Below, one piece after another: positions 18,093-27,854 of a DNA stretch of 64,000 nucleotides; within the stretch, counting starts at the first letter, position 1; each line of letters opens with the position of its first letter. The notes below the pieces were generated by a model. That model was not told where the DNA came from and made no database searches. It saw only the letters and a list, made by a program, of their open reading frames with translations. Source of the stretch: CAVUCH01 sp963739995 (lineage in GTDB: Bacteria; Acidobacteriota; Vicinamibacteria; Vicinamibacterales; JAENWD01); NCBI GenBank assembly GCA_963739995.1, contig CAVUCH010000025.1, positions 34,040 through 98,039 of the forward strand. The letters are read 5' to 3'. Position numbers and translations under genes: made by a program.

Positions 18093-19283
18093 GTGACAAC
18101 GTGCCGGTTACCCCATCCGGACCGAGCTTTGCACAGTGGCACGCGGAAAACCGTGCGCCGCAACACTCCATTCGGAATCAGGCCGCTTCGCGTCGTTCTG
18201 GTCGCTCCGTCGTTGTCGATTCTCGGCGGCCAGGCGGTGCAGGCGGACCGGTTGATGCGCTCCTGGGATGGCGACCCCGATATCCACGCCTCGCTGCTGC
18301 CGGTCAACCCCGAAGCTCCCGGGCCGCTGCGGGTCCTCCAACGCGTCAAGTACCTGCGGACCGTCGCGACGCAGCTGGTGTATTGGCCCTCGCTGGTCCG
18401 CCGGCTGCGCCACGCGGACGTGGTCCACGTGTTCTCTGCGTCCTACTTCTCATTCATGCTCGCCCCGTGGCCCGCGGTGCAGGTGGCCCGGCTCCTCGGG
18501 AAGCCGGTCGTACTGAACTACAGGAGCGGCGAGGCGCCCGACCACCTCGCGACGTCGCCGGTGGCGCGCCGGACACTGGCTGGTGTGGACCTCAACGTGG
18601 TGCCATCCCGGTTTCTGCAGGAGGTGTTCGAGGGATTCGGGATTGAGTCACTGATCATCCCGAACGTCGTGGATGTCGAGCGGTTCCAATTTCGAGAGCG
18701 GCGGCCCCTCCGCCCGCAGCTGGTCTCGACGCGAAACCTCGAACCGCTCTACAACGTCGCCTGCACATTGCGCGCGTTCCGGCTGGTACAGGACCGCTAC
18801 CCGGAGGCGACGTTGACGCTCGTCGGTAGCGGTTCCGAAGAAGCCCGGTTGCGGACGCTCGCGCAGGAGTTGCGGCTCGAGGCGGTGACATTCGCCGGGC
18901 GTGTGGATCCCGGCGAGATCTGGCGCGTCTACGCCCAGGCCGACATCTACGTCCAGACGCCGAACATCGACAACATGCCCACGTCGGTGCTGGAGGCCTA
19001 CGCGAGCGGCCTGCCGGTCGTGGCCACCGCCGCAGGAGGGGTGCCGGCCATCCTCACCGACGGCGAGCACGGCATCCTGGCACCGGTGAATGATCACCAC
19101 GCCGTCGCAGAGGGGGTGCTCAGACTGTTGGGCGAGCCCTCACTCGTCACGCGGCTCACGGCCCGGGCGCGTGACAGGTGCGACTCGTGCACCTGGCCAG
19201 CCGTTCGCCAGCTGTGGATCGACGCCTACCGCAGCGTGCTCGGGCGGCAGGTGATGTCGGCTGCGCCGGTGACCGCCCGATGA
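18093..19283 (+). CDS. Family 4 glycosyltransferase
   Basis: 396 aa GT-B retaining glycosyltransferase. The N-terminal domain has a glycine-rich acceptor loop in SLSILGGQAVQADRL; the C-terminal domain carries LTLVGSGSEEARLRTLA, GRVDPGEIWRVYAQADIYVQ and the EX7E-type donor site in NMPTSVLEAYASGLPVVAT. The start is a GTG at 18093, the only start before the first beta strand (LRVVLVAPS); the leading 30 residues are poorly conserved in type, and a start nearer LRVVL is possible. The stop overlaps the next gene by ATGA (19280). First gene of a collinear exopolysaccharide operon. Confidence 0.85.
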   Translation: MTTCRLPHPDRALHSGTRKTVRRNTPFGIRPLRVVLVAPSLSILGGQAVQADRLMRSWDGDPDIHASLLPVNPEAPGPLRVLQRVKYLRTVATQLVYWPSLVRRLRHADVVHVFSASYFSFMLAPWPAVQVARLLGKPVVLNYRSGEAPDHLATSPVARRTLAGVDLNVVPSRFLQEVFEGFGIESLIIPNVVDVERFQFRERRPLRPQLVSTRNLEPLYNVACTLRAFRLVQDRYPEATLTLVGSGSEEARLRTLAQELRLEAVTFAGRVDPGEIWRVYAQADIYVQTPNIDNMPTSVLEAYASGLPVVATAAGGVPAILTDGEHGILAPVNDHHAVAEGVLRLLGEPSLVTRLTARARDRCDSCTWPAVRQLWIDAYRSVLGRQVMSAAPVTAR

Positions 19284-21821
19284 GCGTACGATCGCGGATC
19301 AATCGTGTCCGGCGCCTCACGCGCGCAGAAGCGGCATGGCGCACGCGCGCCATGGCGCAACGCACGGCCGACCGCGTTGCGATGAAGATCGGCACTCGCG
19401 GCTGGCGCCGTGCGTCGCTCGCCTCGTCGTTCGTGCCGAAGGCGATGCCAGACATACAGCGCCTCCTGGCCGCCCGGCGCTTCGAAGCGGCCCATCACGC
19501 GATTGCCGCGCACGTACGGCAGCGGCCCGTGGGATCGTTGCTGCATCCGTCCCTGCGCGATGGGCTGCGCGCATCCGTGCTTGCGGCCTGCCCCGGTGCC
19601 GCTGCCGACGCACGGATGCGCGCCGATCGGATCGTCACCGGTGAGTACCGACCTGCTCGGGTACGAGGGATTGCGATTCGCCGGCACGCGAGCGGACCCG
19701 GGTATCGACTGGCATCTGGATCCCGTGTCGGGCCGTCGCGCTCCAGTGGTCTTCTGGGCCGATGTGCCGTACCTCGCTCCGGCGTCAGGCGACCACAAGG
19801 TGATCTTTGAGCTCAATCGGCACCAGCACTGGCTGGGACTCGGCCGCGCATGGTGGCTGACCGGAGATCCCCGGTACCGAAGCCGCGTCATCGCGGAGGT
19901 CGGCAGCTGGATGGCGGCGAACCCGCCATTCGTCGGGATCAATTGGGCCAGCGCACTGGAGCTCGCGTTCCGGGCGATCTCCTGGACGTGGGCGATCGAA
20001 CTGTTCGCGGAGGGCAGCGTCCCCGGCGAACCGCCCTGGCTCGTGGATCTCCTGCTCGGACTCGACGTGCAGATGCGTCACCTCGAGCGGAACCTCTCGT
20101 ACTACTTCAGCCCGAATACGCACCTGCTGGGCGAGGGGCTCGCGCTCTACGTCTGTGGCCGGACCTGGCCGGAGTTCCGGGACAGTGCGAAGTGGGAGCG
20201 GACCGGCGGTGACATTCTGACCGGCGAGATAAACCGGCAGGTGCTCCCGGACGGCTTTCACGCCGAGCGCTCCATGCACTATCACCGGTACGCGCTCGAC
20301 TTCTACCTGCTCGCACTGGCAACCGCGCGCCTTACTCGTGACCACACGCGGGAAACTGCACTTGCCGGTGTGGCCGATCGCATGGCCACGGCGCTACGCC
20401 AGGTGACTGACGCCGGGGGCCGCGTCCCCCTCATCGGCGATGACGACGGCGGGGAGCTGTTCCCGATTGCCGGACATGTACCCGACGATGTGCGACCGAC
20501 GCTCGCCTGGGCAGCCTGGCTGCTGGGCCGCCAGGAGCTGGCGATGGGCGAGGCGCCGGAACCTGCGCTGTGGCTCACGGCGGCTCCTGCTGCAGCGCCG
20601 GCGGCGTCGGCACCACCGCCCCGCGCCGGATCCATTCGCGCGGAATCGGTCGCCCTGGCGTCGAGCGGGTACTACGTGTCGCACCGTAACGATTCGCTGC
20701 TCGTCTTCGACGCGGGCGCGCATGGGTTCATGAACGCGGGGCATGCGCACGCCGATGCGCTGGCCGTCACCCTCAGCGCGGGCGCCCATCGTCTGCTCAT
20801 CGATCCCGGGACGGCGACATACACGGTGAACCCAGGCCTACGGGACCGCCTGCGGTCGAGCCAATTGCACAACACGGTGACCGTGGATGGGCGATCGCAG
20901 TCGACGCCTGCCGGCCCCTTCCGTTGGACCGTCACCGCACAGGCGAGCGCCGAGCGCGCGGTGCTGGCTCGCACGTTCGACCTGTTCCACGCGTCGACCG
21001 ACGCCTATGCGCCGCTGCGCCACGACCGGATGGTTTTCGCTACCGGCGCTCACGCCTGGATTGTTGCAGACCGCCTCGCCGGAACTGGCCGCCACCGTGC
21101 GTCCGTGCACTGGCACATCGATCCGGAGTGGTCCGTCGCCGGACAGGAGCACGGTGCCTGGGTCATGCAGCATCGCGCCGGTCTCGAGGCGTGCGTGGCA
21201 ATGCCGGAGATGTCCACGGACCTGTTTCGCGGCGACTCGAAGACGGGGCTGGGGTGGGTCGCTCCCATTTACGGGCGGCTCACACCTGCCGCGACGCTCC
21301 GCGGCACGTCGGAGCGGAACGTGCCGTTCTGGATGGTGACGAGGGTGGACGTCGGCACGCCGCGCCGGGACGACGCCGTGACGAGCCTCCTCGACGTGGT
21401 ATCGAGCGAACCGGGCGGGTCGGCGTGCGCCGTACTGATGCGGCAGGAGGGCGGCGCCGAGGTCACGATCTTTCGCGCGGGCCGTGAACGGGAGACGCTG
21501 ACGGTGGCCGTCGAGCCGCGCGGCGGCATCGCCGTCACCACCGATGCGGCCGCGCTCCACGTGCGAATCTCCACCGGGGGGCGGCTCGAACGCGTGTGTC
21601 TCGTCGACGCGACCATCTTCCGGTTCGACGGGCCGGCGCCGGTGACGATCGCGAGCGCGGTGCCGGTGCCTGACGTGGATGTGCGCCTGGACGACAGCGC
21701 TGCTCCAATCGTGACGACCACGCGGCCCGGTGTCGACGTGACGATCACCCTCGAGACGCCGTCTGCACGAGTCGCGGCGGGCGATGCGACGTCAGTCGCT
21801 CAATCTGTGTTGCAGGGATGA
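19280..21821 (+). CDS. Heparinase II/III family lyase, interrupted by one frameshift
   Basis: The ATG at 19280 overlaps the previous stop and runs as MSVRSRINRVRRLTRAEAAW... to RADRIVTGE at about 19640. The protein then continues in the next frame as DLLGYEGLRFAG and onward to 21821. With one base corrected the product is about 846 aa. Alpha/alpha-barrel signature segments: NRHQHWLGLGRAWWLTGD, INWASALELAFRAISW, SPNTHLLGEGLALY and FHAERSMHYHRYALDF (catalytic Tyr/His region). The C-terminal beta domain has NAGHAHADALAVTLSAG and LIDPGTATY. No signal peptide is evident. Such lyases cleave uronic-acid polysaccharides. In a biosynthetic operon beside GDP-mannose 6-dehydrogenase it probably edits or clears the polymer. 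The single indel may be an assembly error. Confidence 0.8.
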
Positions 21822-21828
21822 GGATGAC

Positions 21829-23760
21829 ATGTGTGGAATCGCGGGCTTTGCCGACGCGCTGACGCGCGCTGACGCGGGCGACCCGCAGCGCGTCGCCGCC
21901 GACATCCGCCTCGTGCGGGACATGTGCAGCGTCATCCGCCATCGCGGGCCCGACGATGAGGGCGTGCGCGTGGAACCGGGGGTCGGGCTGGGCATGCGGC
22001 GCCTGAGCATCATCGATCTCGCCACCGGGCATCAGCCGATCGGCAGTGAGGATGGCGCCGTCCAGGTGGTCTTCAACGGAGAGATCTACAACTTTCGCGA
22101 GCTGCGTGCCGAGCTGACGCGCGCCGGGCACCGGTTCGCCACGACGACGGATACCGAGGTCATCGTCCACGGGTACGAGCAGTGGGGCCGAGGCGTGTTC
22201 GAGCGGCTGCGCGGGATGTTCGGAATAGCGCTCTGGGACAGCCGTGCCCGTGCGCTGTGGCTCGCCCGCGATCGAGCCGGCATCAAGCCTCTCTACTATG
22301 TCGAGCATGCGGGCCGTCTCTTCTACGGTTCTGAGCTGAAGTCCCTCCTGGCAGCCGGCGCCGTGGAGCGCACCATCGATCCCCAGGCGCTCGCGCACTA
22401 CCTGGCCTTCCTGTACACACCCCCCGACCGGGCGATCTTCGCGGGAGTGCGGAAGCTGCCTCCCGCGCACCTGCTCTGCTGGCGCGACGGGCACGCGACC
22501 CTGACGCCGTTCTGGAGCCCGCCGCGCGACGAGGCCCCCGCGGTGGACGAGACGGAAGCCGAGGAGATGCTGCTCGCGCGGCTGCGCGACGCCGTGCGCT
22601 CGCACCTGATGAGCGATGTCCCGCTCGGGGCTTTTCTATCGGGTGGGGTGGATTCGAGCCTCGTCGTGGCGCTGATGGCAGAGGCCTCGTCGCGGCCCGT
22701 GAAGACGTTCTCGATTGGCTTCGACGAGCCCGCGTACGACGAGCTCGACGCGGCGCGGGTGATGGCCGAACACGTGGGTGCCGACCATCACGAGTTCGTC
22801 GTTCGGCCCGACGCGCTGGGAATCATCGATCAGATCGTGTCGCACTTCGACGAGCCGTTCGCCGATCCGTCCGCCATTCCGACCTGGTATGTCTCGTCGC
22901 TGGCGCGCCAGCACGTCACCGTCGTCTTGTCCGGGGATGGCGGCGACGAGCTGTTCGCGGGGTACGATCGCTACCTCCCGCACGCGCCGGTCGCGCGGTT
23001 CGACACCCTACCGCTGCCGGGCAAACGAACGTTGGCCGGGCTCGCGGCGCGCACCCTGCCCCACGGCGCGCGCGGGCGGCGATTCCTGCGTCACGTGGCG
23101 CGTGATGAAGAGAGCCGCTACATCGAATCGGTCTCGTTCTTCGGCCCAGAGGATCGCGATGCCCTGTTCGATCACGGGTTTCAGGCGCACGGCACGCGGG
23201 CGCCGGAAGATCGGATGCACGCACGGTTCGCGCACGTGCGGCACCTGCCGCTCGTCAGCCGCATGATGCAGGTCGACTTCGGCACCTACCTTCCTGAGGA
23301 CGTCCTGACCAAAGTCGACCGCATGAGCATGGCGCACTCGATCGAGTCGCGCGTGCCGCTGCTGGACCACCATCTCGTCGAGTTTGCCATGCGCCTCCCG
23401 CTGGAGCTGAAGCTGCGGGACGGGCACCGGAAGTACCTGCTGAAGCGCGTGGCCGGGCGCATGCTGCCCCCATCGGTGCTCGAGCGGAAGAAGCAGGGCT
23501 TCGGTGTTCCTCTCAGCGTGTGGTTCCGGGGCAAGCTGCGTACGGCCTTCCAGGATGTGCTGCTCTCGCCTCTCGCGCGGCAGCGTGGCTATTTCAAGAT
23601 GGTTGAAGTACAACGCCTGCTCGACGAGCACCTCGCCGGCCGACGCGATCACGATTTTCGGCTGTGGCAGCTGCTGATGTTCGAACTCTGGCACCGCCAT
23701 TATCTCGACGGGGTGACGGGCGTGCAGGAGCACGCGCCGGCTCTGGCGCTCACCCGATGA
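21829..23760 (+). CDS. Asparagine synthase-like glutamine-dependent amidotransferase (first of three)
   Basis: 643 aa. ATG 21829 puts the N-terminal nucleophile Cys at position 2 (MCGIAGFADAL), which the glutaminase domain requires. The glutaminase segment RHRGPDDEG, LSIIDLATGHQPIGSEDG and NGEIYNFRELR are intact. The synthetase half has the ATP-pyrophosphatase P-loop FLSGGVDSSLVVALM and SGDGGDELFAGYDRY, and ends with KVDRMSMAHSIESRVPLLD. Related proteins in exosortase/EPS loci amidate sugar acids or peptides rather than make free asparagine. Here it sits between a polysaccharide lyase and a methyltransferase. All catalytic residues appear present. Confidence 0.88.
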   Translation: MCGIAGFADALTRADAGDPQRVAADIRLVRDMCSVIRHRGPDDEGVRVEPGVGLGMRRLSIIDLATGHQPIGSEDGAVQVVFNGEIYNFRELRAELTRAGHRFATTTDTEVIVHGYEQWGRGVFERLRGMFGIALWDSRARALWLARDRAGIKPLYYVEHAGRLFYGSELKSLLAAGAVERTIDPQALAHYLAFLYTPPDRAIFAGVRKLPPAHLLCWRDGHATLTPFWSPPRDEAPAVDETEAEEMLLARLRDAVRSHLMSDVPLGAFLSGGVDSSLVVALMAEASSRPVKTFSIGFDEPAYDELDAARVMAEHVGADHHEFVVRPDALGIIDQIVSHFDEPFADPSAIPTWYVSSLARQHVTVVLSGDGGDELFAGYDRYLPHAPVARFDTLPLPGKRTLAGLAARTLPHGARGRRFLRHVARDEESRYIESVSFFGPEDRDALFDHGFQAHGTRAPEDRMHARFAHVRHLPLVSRMMQVDFGTYLPEDVLTKVDRMSMAHSIESRVPLLDHHLVEFAMRLPLELKLRDGHRKYLLKRVAGRMLPPSVLERKKQGFGVPLSVWFRGKLRTAFQDVLLSPLARQRGYFKMVEVQRLLDEHLAGRRDHDFRLWQLLMFELWHRHYLDGVTGVQEHAPALALTR

Positions 23761-23834
23761 CCGGGTGCATCCGCGTGCGGTCGCCGCACGGGCGCTGCCT
23801 GCGGGCGCCATGCGGGATCGCATGAGAGGCTCTC

Positions 23835-24449
23835 ATGCATCCAAACTCGAAGCTCATGTTCGAGAAGTACGCCAGACCGTATTTCAAGGCCGGTATGCGA
23901 GTTCTCGAAGTCGGGCCAGGTTTTCCGTCCACCCTGCGCGGTCTCGTAAACGAGCACGCGCACCCAGTCGAATGGGAGACGGTTGACATATTCTCGCATC
24001 CCGATCTGACCTACACCGCCACAAGCGAGTACTCCTTTCCGGTTCCGGACAACACGTACGACGTCGTAGTGGCCGCCAATGTGCTCGAACACGTGAGGAA
24101 GGTCTGGGTGTGGATACGAGAACTGAGCCGCGTGTGTCAGCCCGGTGGCTACGTCATCACGGTCAACCCTGTCAGCTGGCCTTATCACGAGATTCCGATT
24201 GACTGCTGGCGAGCGTACCCGGAGGGTATGAGAGCGTTATACGACGAGGGCGGACTGAGAGTCATCCTGTCGGAATGGGGAGCACTGGCCGATCCTCAAG
24301 TTCGCAAGAGTGTTCCCGGACGATCGCAGACCGCCCTGAATCAGTATGAAGGATGGAAAACCAGGCTTATCAATCGAGCGCTGCTGGCTGTCGGTTATCC
24401 GGTCGAGCGCGCCTTCGACATTGTTACCGTCGGCCAGAAGCCGAAGTGA
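23835..24449 (+). CDS. Class I SAM-dependent methyltransferase
   Basis: 204 aa. The Rossmann motif I is MRVLEVGPGFPST; motif II/III YDVVVAANVLEHVRKVW is typical of the Methyltransf_11 type; PGGYVITVNPVSWPYHEI follows motif IV. RBS GAGAGG lies just ahead of ATG 23835. Probably methylates a sugar or lipid intermediate of the exopolysaccharide. Base composition is a little less GC-rich than its neighbours, hinting at separate origin. The following 307 bp to the next gene break the otherwise tight operon. Confidence 0.78.
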   Translation: MHPNSKLMFEKYARPYFKAGMRVLEVGPGFPSTLRGLVNEHAHPVEWETVDIFSHPDLTYTATSEYSFPVPDNTYDVVVAANVLEHVRKVWVWIRELSRVCQPGGYVITVNPVSWPYHEIPIDCWRAYPEGMRALYDEGGLRVILSEWGALADPQVRKSVPGRSQTALNQYEGWKTRLINRALLAVGYPVERAFDIVTVGQKPK

Positions 24450-24729
24450 GGACCCACCACGCGGGCGCACCCGAGGATGAGGGCGGGCTCACCCCAGAAT
24501 GCGCGGCCGTTCAATGGCCGGGCGAGGCCGCCCAGTCGGTGAGCAGCGAGGGCTTCGGAGCCGGACGGCCGGCACGGGCACACATGTGCGCCGATGATAC
24601 CCGGCGACCAACGGCTGAGATGCTGCGCTCCGGTCAGCGCGGGAGTATGGCGTTAAGCACTTTATTTCCGTTAAAAGCTCATAGCCTTCCCTCGCGGCGG
24701 CGGAATTCTGGGGCTTTACGGAAATTCGC
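24450..24729. other. Intergenic gap inside the exopolysaccharide cluster
   Basis: No gene is seen. The first 200 bp are very GC-rich, then composition shifts to AT-richer DNA (GTTAAGCACTTTATTTCCG) just before the candidate promoter at 24730. It probably separates two transcription units. Confidence 0.5.
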
Positions 24730-24745
24730 TGGCATTCCAATTGCT
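24730..24745 (+). promoter_or_regulatory. Sigma-54-like promoter
   Basis: TGGCAT-TCCAA-TTGCT matches the -24/-12 consensus TGGCAC-N5-TTGCW with one mismatch and correct GG-N10-GC spacing. The ATG at 24757 lies only 12 bp beyond, so transcription from it would be almost leaderless. EPS/exosortase loci are often sigma-54 controlled (established knowledge), which makes it worth noting. Confidence 0.4.
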
Positions 24746-24756
24746 GAACCGTAGGC

Positions 24757-25887
24757 ATGCTTCCCCCGGTACCAATCGCGATCTTCATGTCCAGCTTCGA
24801 TCCCGGCGGCACCGAGCGGCAGATGACGGAACTGGTGCGGCGGCTGGACGGCTCGCGTTTCGAAGTCCACGTGGCATGCTTTCACCGGCGCGGCGCTTGG
24901 CTGGCACGCGCGGAGGAGCATGCGGCGTCCGTGGCGGAGTTCCCGATCAGCGGGTTCCGCCGCGCGGCCACCTTCACCCAGGCGCGCCGGTTTGCCGCGT
25001 GGTGCCGCGAGCGCGGCATCGCGCTCGTCCACACCGCCGACCTGTACGCCAACATCTTCGGGCTGCCCGCCGCCGCCCTGGGCGGCGTCCGCGTGCGAAT
25101 CGGCAACCGTCGTGAAATCAATCCCGACAAGTCAGCGGCGCAGATCGCGCTTCAGCGCGCGGCGTACGCCTGCTCGCACATCGTCCTGGCCAACTCCGCG
25201 GCTGCGGGAGATCGCCTCGTCAGGGAACGCGTGCCACGCGCACGCATTCGGGTGGTGCCGAACGGGATAGATGCGACGGCGTACTCGCCGGCCGACCACG
25301 ATCGTCCCATTCGCCGCATCGTCACCGTTGCGAACCTGCGGCCTGAAAAGGCGCACGAAGTCCTGCTCGAGGCCGCGGCACTGGTACTGCGCCGGTGTCC
25401 CGACGCTGAGTTCGTCATTGCGGGAGACGGCCCACGGCGGCAGGAACTTGAAGCGCTTGCGCAGGCGCAGGGCATCGCGGGGCGCGTGCAGTTCATGGGG
25501 CACGCCGATAACGTGCCTGCCCTCCTGGCCTCGAGCGACCTCTTCGTGCTGCCCTCGCGCTCCGAAGCGTTCCCCAACAGCGTGCTCGAGGCGATGGCCG
25601 CGGGGCTGCCGATCGTCGCCACACGCGTCGGAGGCATCGTTGAGCTCGTCGAGAACCAGCGCACCGGCGTGCTGGTTCCGCCTGACGACGCGCGGGCCCT
25701 CGCGCACGCGATGCTGGATCTCATTCAGTGGCGCAGCCATGCCGTGCGGCTCGGGCGTGCGGCGCGAGCGCAGGTCGAAGCCCGCTACTCGTGGGAGCGC
25801 ATGATTTCGTCCTTCGAACATCTCTATCTCGAGCAGCTCAACGCACACGCACCCGTCCGCGTGTCGACCGAATTGATAGCGTCCTGA
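24757..25887 (+). CDS. Family 4 glycosyltransferase
   Basis: 376 aa. N-terminal donor/acceptor loop FDPGGTERQMTELVRRLDG, VVPNGIDATAYSP at the domain linker, RIVTVANLRPEKAHEVLLEA and VIAGDGPRRQELEALA in the nucleotide-binding domain, then the donor-binding segment EAFPNSVLEAMAAGLPIVAT. Predicted cytosolic membrane-associated enzyme adding a sugar to the polysaccharide repeat unit. Four bases separate it from the next amidotransferase gene (25892), so they are cotranscribed. Confidence 0.88.
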   Translation: MLPPVPIAIFMSSFDPGGTERQMTELVRRLDGSRFEVHVACFHRRGAWLARAEEHAASVAEFPISGFRRAATFTQARRFAAWCRERGIALVHTADLYANIFGLPAAALGGVRVRIGNRREINPDKSAAQIALQRAAYACSHIVLANSAAAGDRLVRERVPRARIRVVPNGIDATAYSPADHDRPIRRIVTVANLRPEKAHEVLLEAAALVLRRCPDAEFVIAGDGPRRQELEALAQAQGIAGRVQFMGHADNVPALLASSDLFVLPSRSEAFPNSVLEAMAAGLPIVATRVGGIVELVENQRTGVLVPPDDARALAHAMLDLIQWRSHAVRLGRAARAQVEARYSWERMISSFEHLYLEQLNAHAPVRVSTELIAS

Positions 25888-25891
25888 ATCC

Positions 25892-27853
25892 ATGTGCGGC
25901 ATTGCAGGCAAACTGACGTGGGACCCCCGCGGGGTGATCGATCCCGATCTGCTCGGCGCGATGACCGACGCCGTCCGCCACCGCGGGCCCGATGCAGACG
26001 GTTTCTACTTCGGGGACGGCGTGGGCCTCGGGCATCGGCGCCTCAGCATCATCGACCTGGCGACGGGCGACCAGCCGCTCGCAAATGAAGACCGCACCGT
26101 GTGGACAATCTTCAACGGCGAGATCTACAACTTCGCCGAGCTGCGCCGGGAGCTCGAGGCGCACGGACACCGCTTTCGGACGGCCTCCGACACCGAAGTG
26201 CTCGTGCACGGGTACGAGCAGTGGGGCGCCGACCTCGTGGATCGGCTGCGCGGGATGTTCGCCTTCGCCGTGTGGGACACGCGGGAGCGCCGGCTGGTCC
26301 TCGCGCGCGATCGGGTCGGGGTCAAGCCGCTGCACTACGCGGTGCTCGAGGATGGCCTGGTGTTCGGGTCGGAGATCAAGTCGCTGCTCGTCGACCCGGC
26401 GGTGCCACGCGACTGGAGCCCCGAGGCGCTCGACGCGTACCTCGCGCTGCTCTATGTTCCGGCGCCGCTGACGATCTACCGGGCGGTGCACAAGCTGCCG
26501 CCGGGCCATGTGCTCGTGGCCGAGGGCGGTCGGGTACGCGTGTCGCGGTACTGGGACCTGCCGTTCGAGTCTCAGGCCGGAGCCGATTCCGAGGAGGCGT
26601 GGCTGGAGCCGCTCGACGCGCAGCTGCGCGAAGCGGTGGGCCTGCGGCTGATCAGCGACGTGCCGCTCGGCGCGTTCCTTTCGGGCGGCATCGATTCGAG
26701 CCTCGTCGTTGCCTACATGAAGGAGGCGAGCGACGCGCCCGTCATCACGACGTCGATCGGATTTGCCGAGGGGGCGTACGACGAACTGCAGCACGCGAAG
26801 AGCGTCGCGGAGCACCTCGGGGTCGTGCAACACACGCATGTCGTGACTCCCGAGGTCGAGACCCTGCTCCCCAGGCTGACGTGGCACTTCGACGAGCCCT
26901 TCGCGGACTCCTCGGCGGTGCCGACCTATTACGTCTCCGCCGCAGCGCGCGAGCACGTGACCGTGGCGCTCTCCGGGGACGGCGGGGACGAGCTCTGGGC
27001 GGGGTACGCACGGCACCGGGTCGAGCAGACCGAACATCGCGTACGCCGTGTGCTCGGACCTGCCTCGAGCGTTGTCGGACAGGCCGCGCGCGCCATGCCT
27101 CTCGGCCTGAAAGGGGCGCGTTCGCTGCGGCACCTCGCGCATGCGCCGGGACACGCACTCGCGCTGAAGCACGAATACGGGATGTTCGACGAGGCGGCGC
27201 GCGAGGGCCTCTACTCCGCCGGGTTCCGACGTTCCGTGGCAGCGTCCGATCCGCTTGCCGCATTCCGGGCCCGGTACGATGCCTGCGGATCGACCGATCC
27301 TCTCGATCGCGCAATGTACGTCGACGTGCACACCTACCTGCACGACGACATCCTCACCAAGGTGGATCGGATGAGCATGGCCGTGTCGCTCGAGTCGCGC
27401 GAGCCACTGCTCGATCATCGCCTGCTCGAATTCGCGGCGCGTGTGCCGGTCTCGCTCAAACTGCGCGACGGCGTCAGCAAGTACCTGCTCCGCCGCGTGC
27501 TGGCGGCGCGGCTCCCGGCGGCCGTGCTCGCCCGCCGTAAGCAGGGCTTTGCGGCGCCGATTGGCGAGTGGCTGCGCGGTCCTCTCGAGCCGATGCTGCA
27601 GGACCTGGTCGGGAGCCGCCGCAGCCTCGAGCGCGGCGTCTTCGAGCGGAACGGTGTGGTTCGCCTGCTGGACGAGCACCGCACGGGGAAGGCGGATCAC
27701 TGCCATCGCCTGTGGCAGCTGTTGATGCTGGAGCTGTGGTTCCGGCAGTTCGTCGACGAGGGCGGCTGGCCCGCGTGGCAGGGCCCTGGGTCACGCGCGG
27801 CGGTCTCGGCCGCGGCGCCGGAAGGCGCTTCCGTTCAGAGGGGAGCGGCCTAG
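25892..27853 (+). CDS. Asparagine synthase-like glutamine-dependent amidotransferase (second of three)
   Basis: 653 aa with Cys2 exposed after Met removal (MCGIAGKLTWDPRG). Glutaminase landmarks VRHRGPDADGF, FNGEIYNFAELRRE. Synthetase landmarks FLSGGIDSSLVVAYM, LSGDGGDELWAGYAR, TKVDRMSMAVSLESREPLLD. Strong overall likeness to the first copy and the same C-terminal LWQLLMLELWFRQF. Intact and directly followed (one base) by the third copy. Three amidotransferases in a row would suit amidation at several positions, or one enzyme with diverging acceptors. Confidence 0.88.
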   Translation: MCGIAGKLTWDPRGVIDPDLLGAMTDAVRHRGPDADGFYFGDGVGLGHRRLSIIDLATGDQPLANEDRTVWTIFNGEIYNFAELRRELEAHGHRFRTASDTEVLVHGYEQWGADLVDRLRGMFAFAVWDTRERRLVLARDRVGVKPLHYAVLEDGLVFGSEIKSLLVDPAVPRDWSPEALDAYLALLYVPAPLTIYRAVHKLPPGHVLVAEGGRVRVSRYWDLPFESQAGADSEEAWLEPLDAQLREAVGLRLISDVPLGAFLSGGIDSSLVVAYMKEASDAPVITTSIGFAEGAYDELQHAKSVAEHLGVVQHTHVVTPEVETLLPRLTWHFDEPFADSSAVPTYYVSAAAREHVTVALSGDGGDELWAGYARHRVEQTEHRVRRVLGPASSVVGQAARAMPLGLKGARSLRHLAHAPGHALALKHEYGMFDEAAREGLYSAGFRRSVAASDPLAAFRARYDACGSTDPLDRAMYVDVHTYLHDDILTKVDRMSMAVSLESREPLLDHRLLEFAARVPVSLKLRDGVSKYLLRRVLAARLPAAVLARRKQGFAAPIGEWLRGPLEPMLQDLVGSRRSLERGVFERNGVVRLLDEHRTGKADHCHRLWQLLMLELWFRQFVDEGGWPAWQGPGSRAAVSAAAPEGASVQRGAA

Positions 27854-27854
27854 C

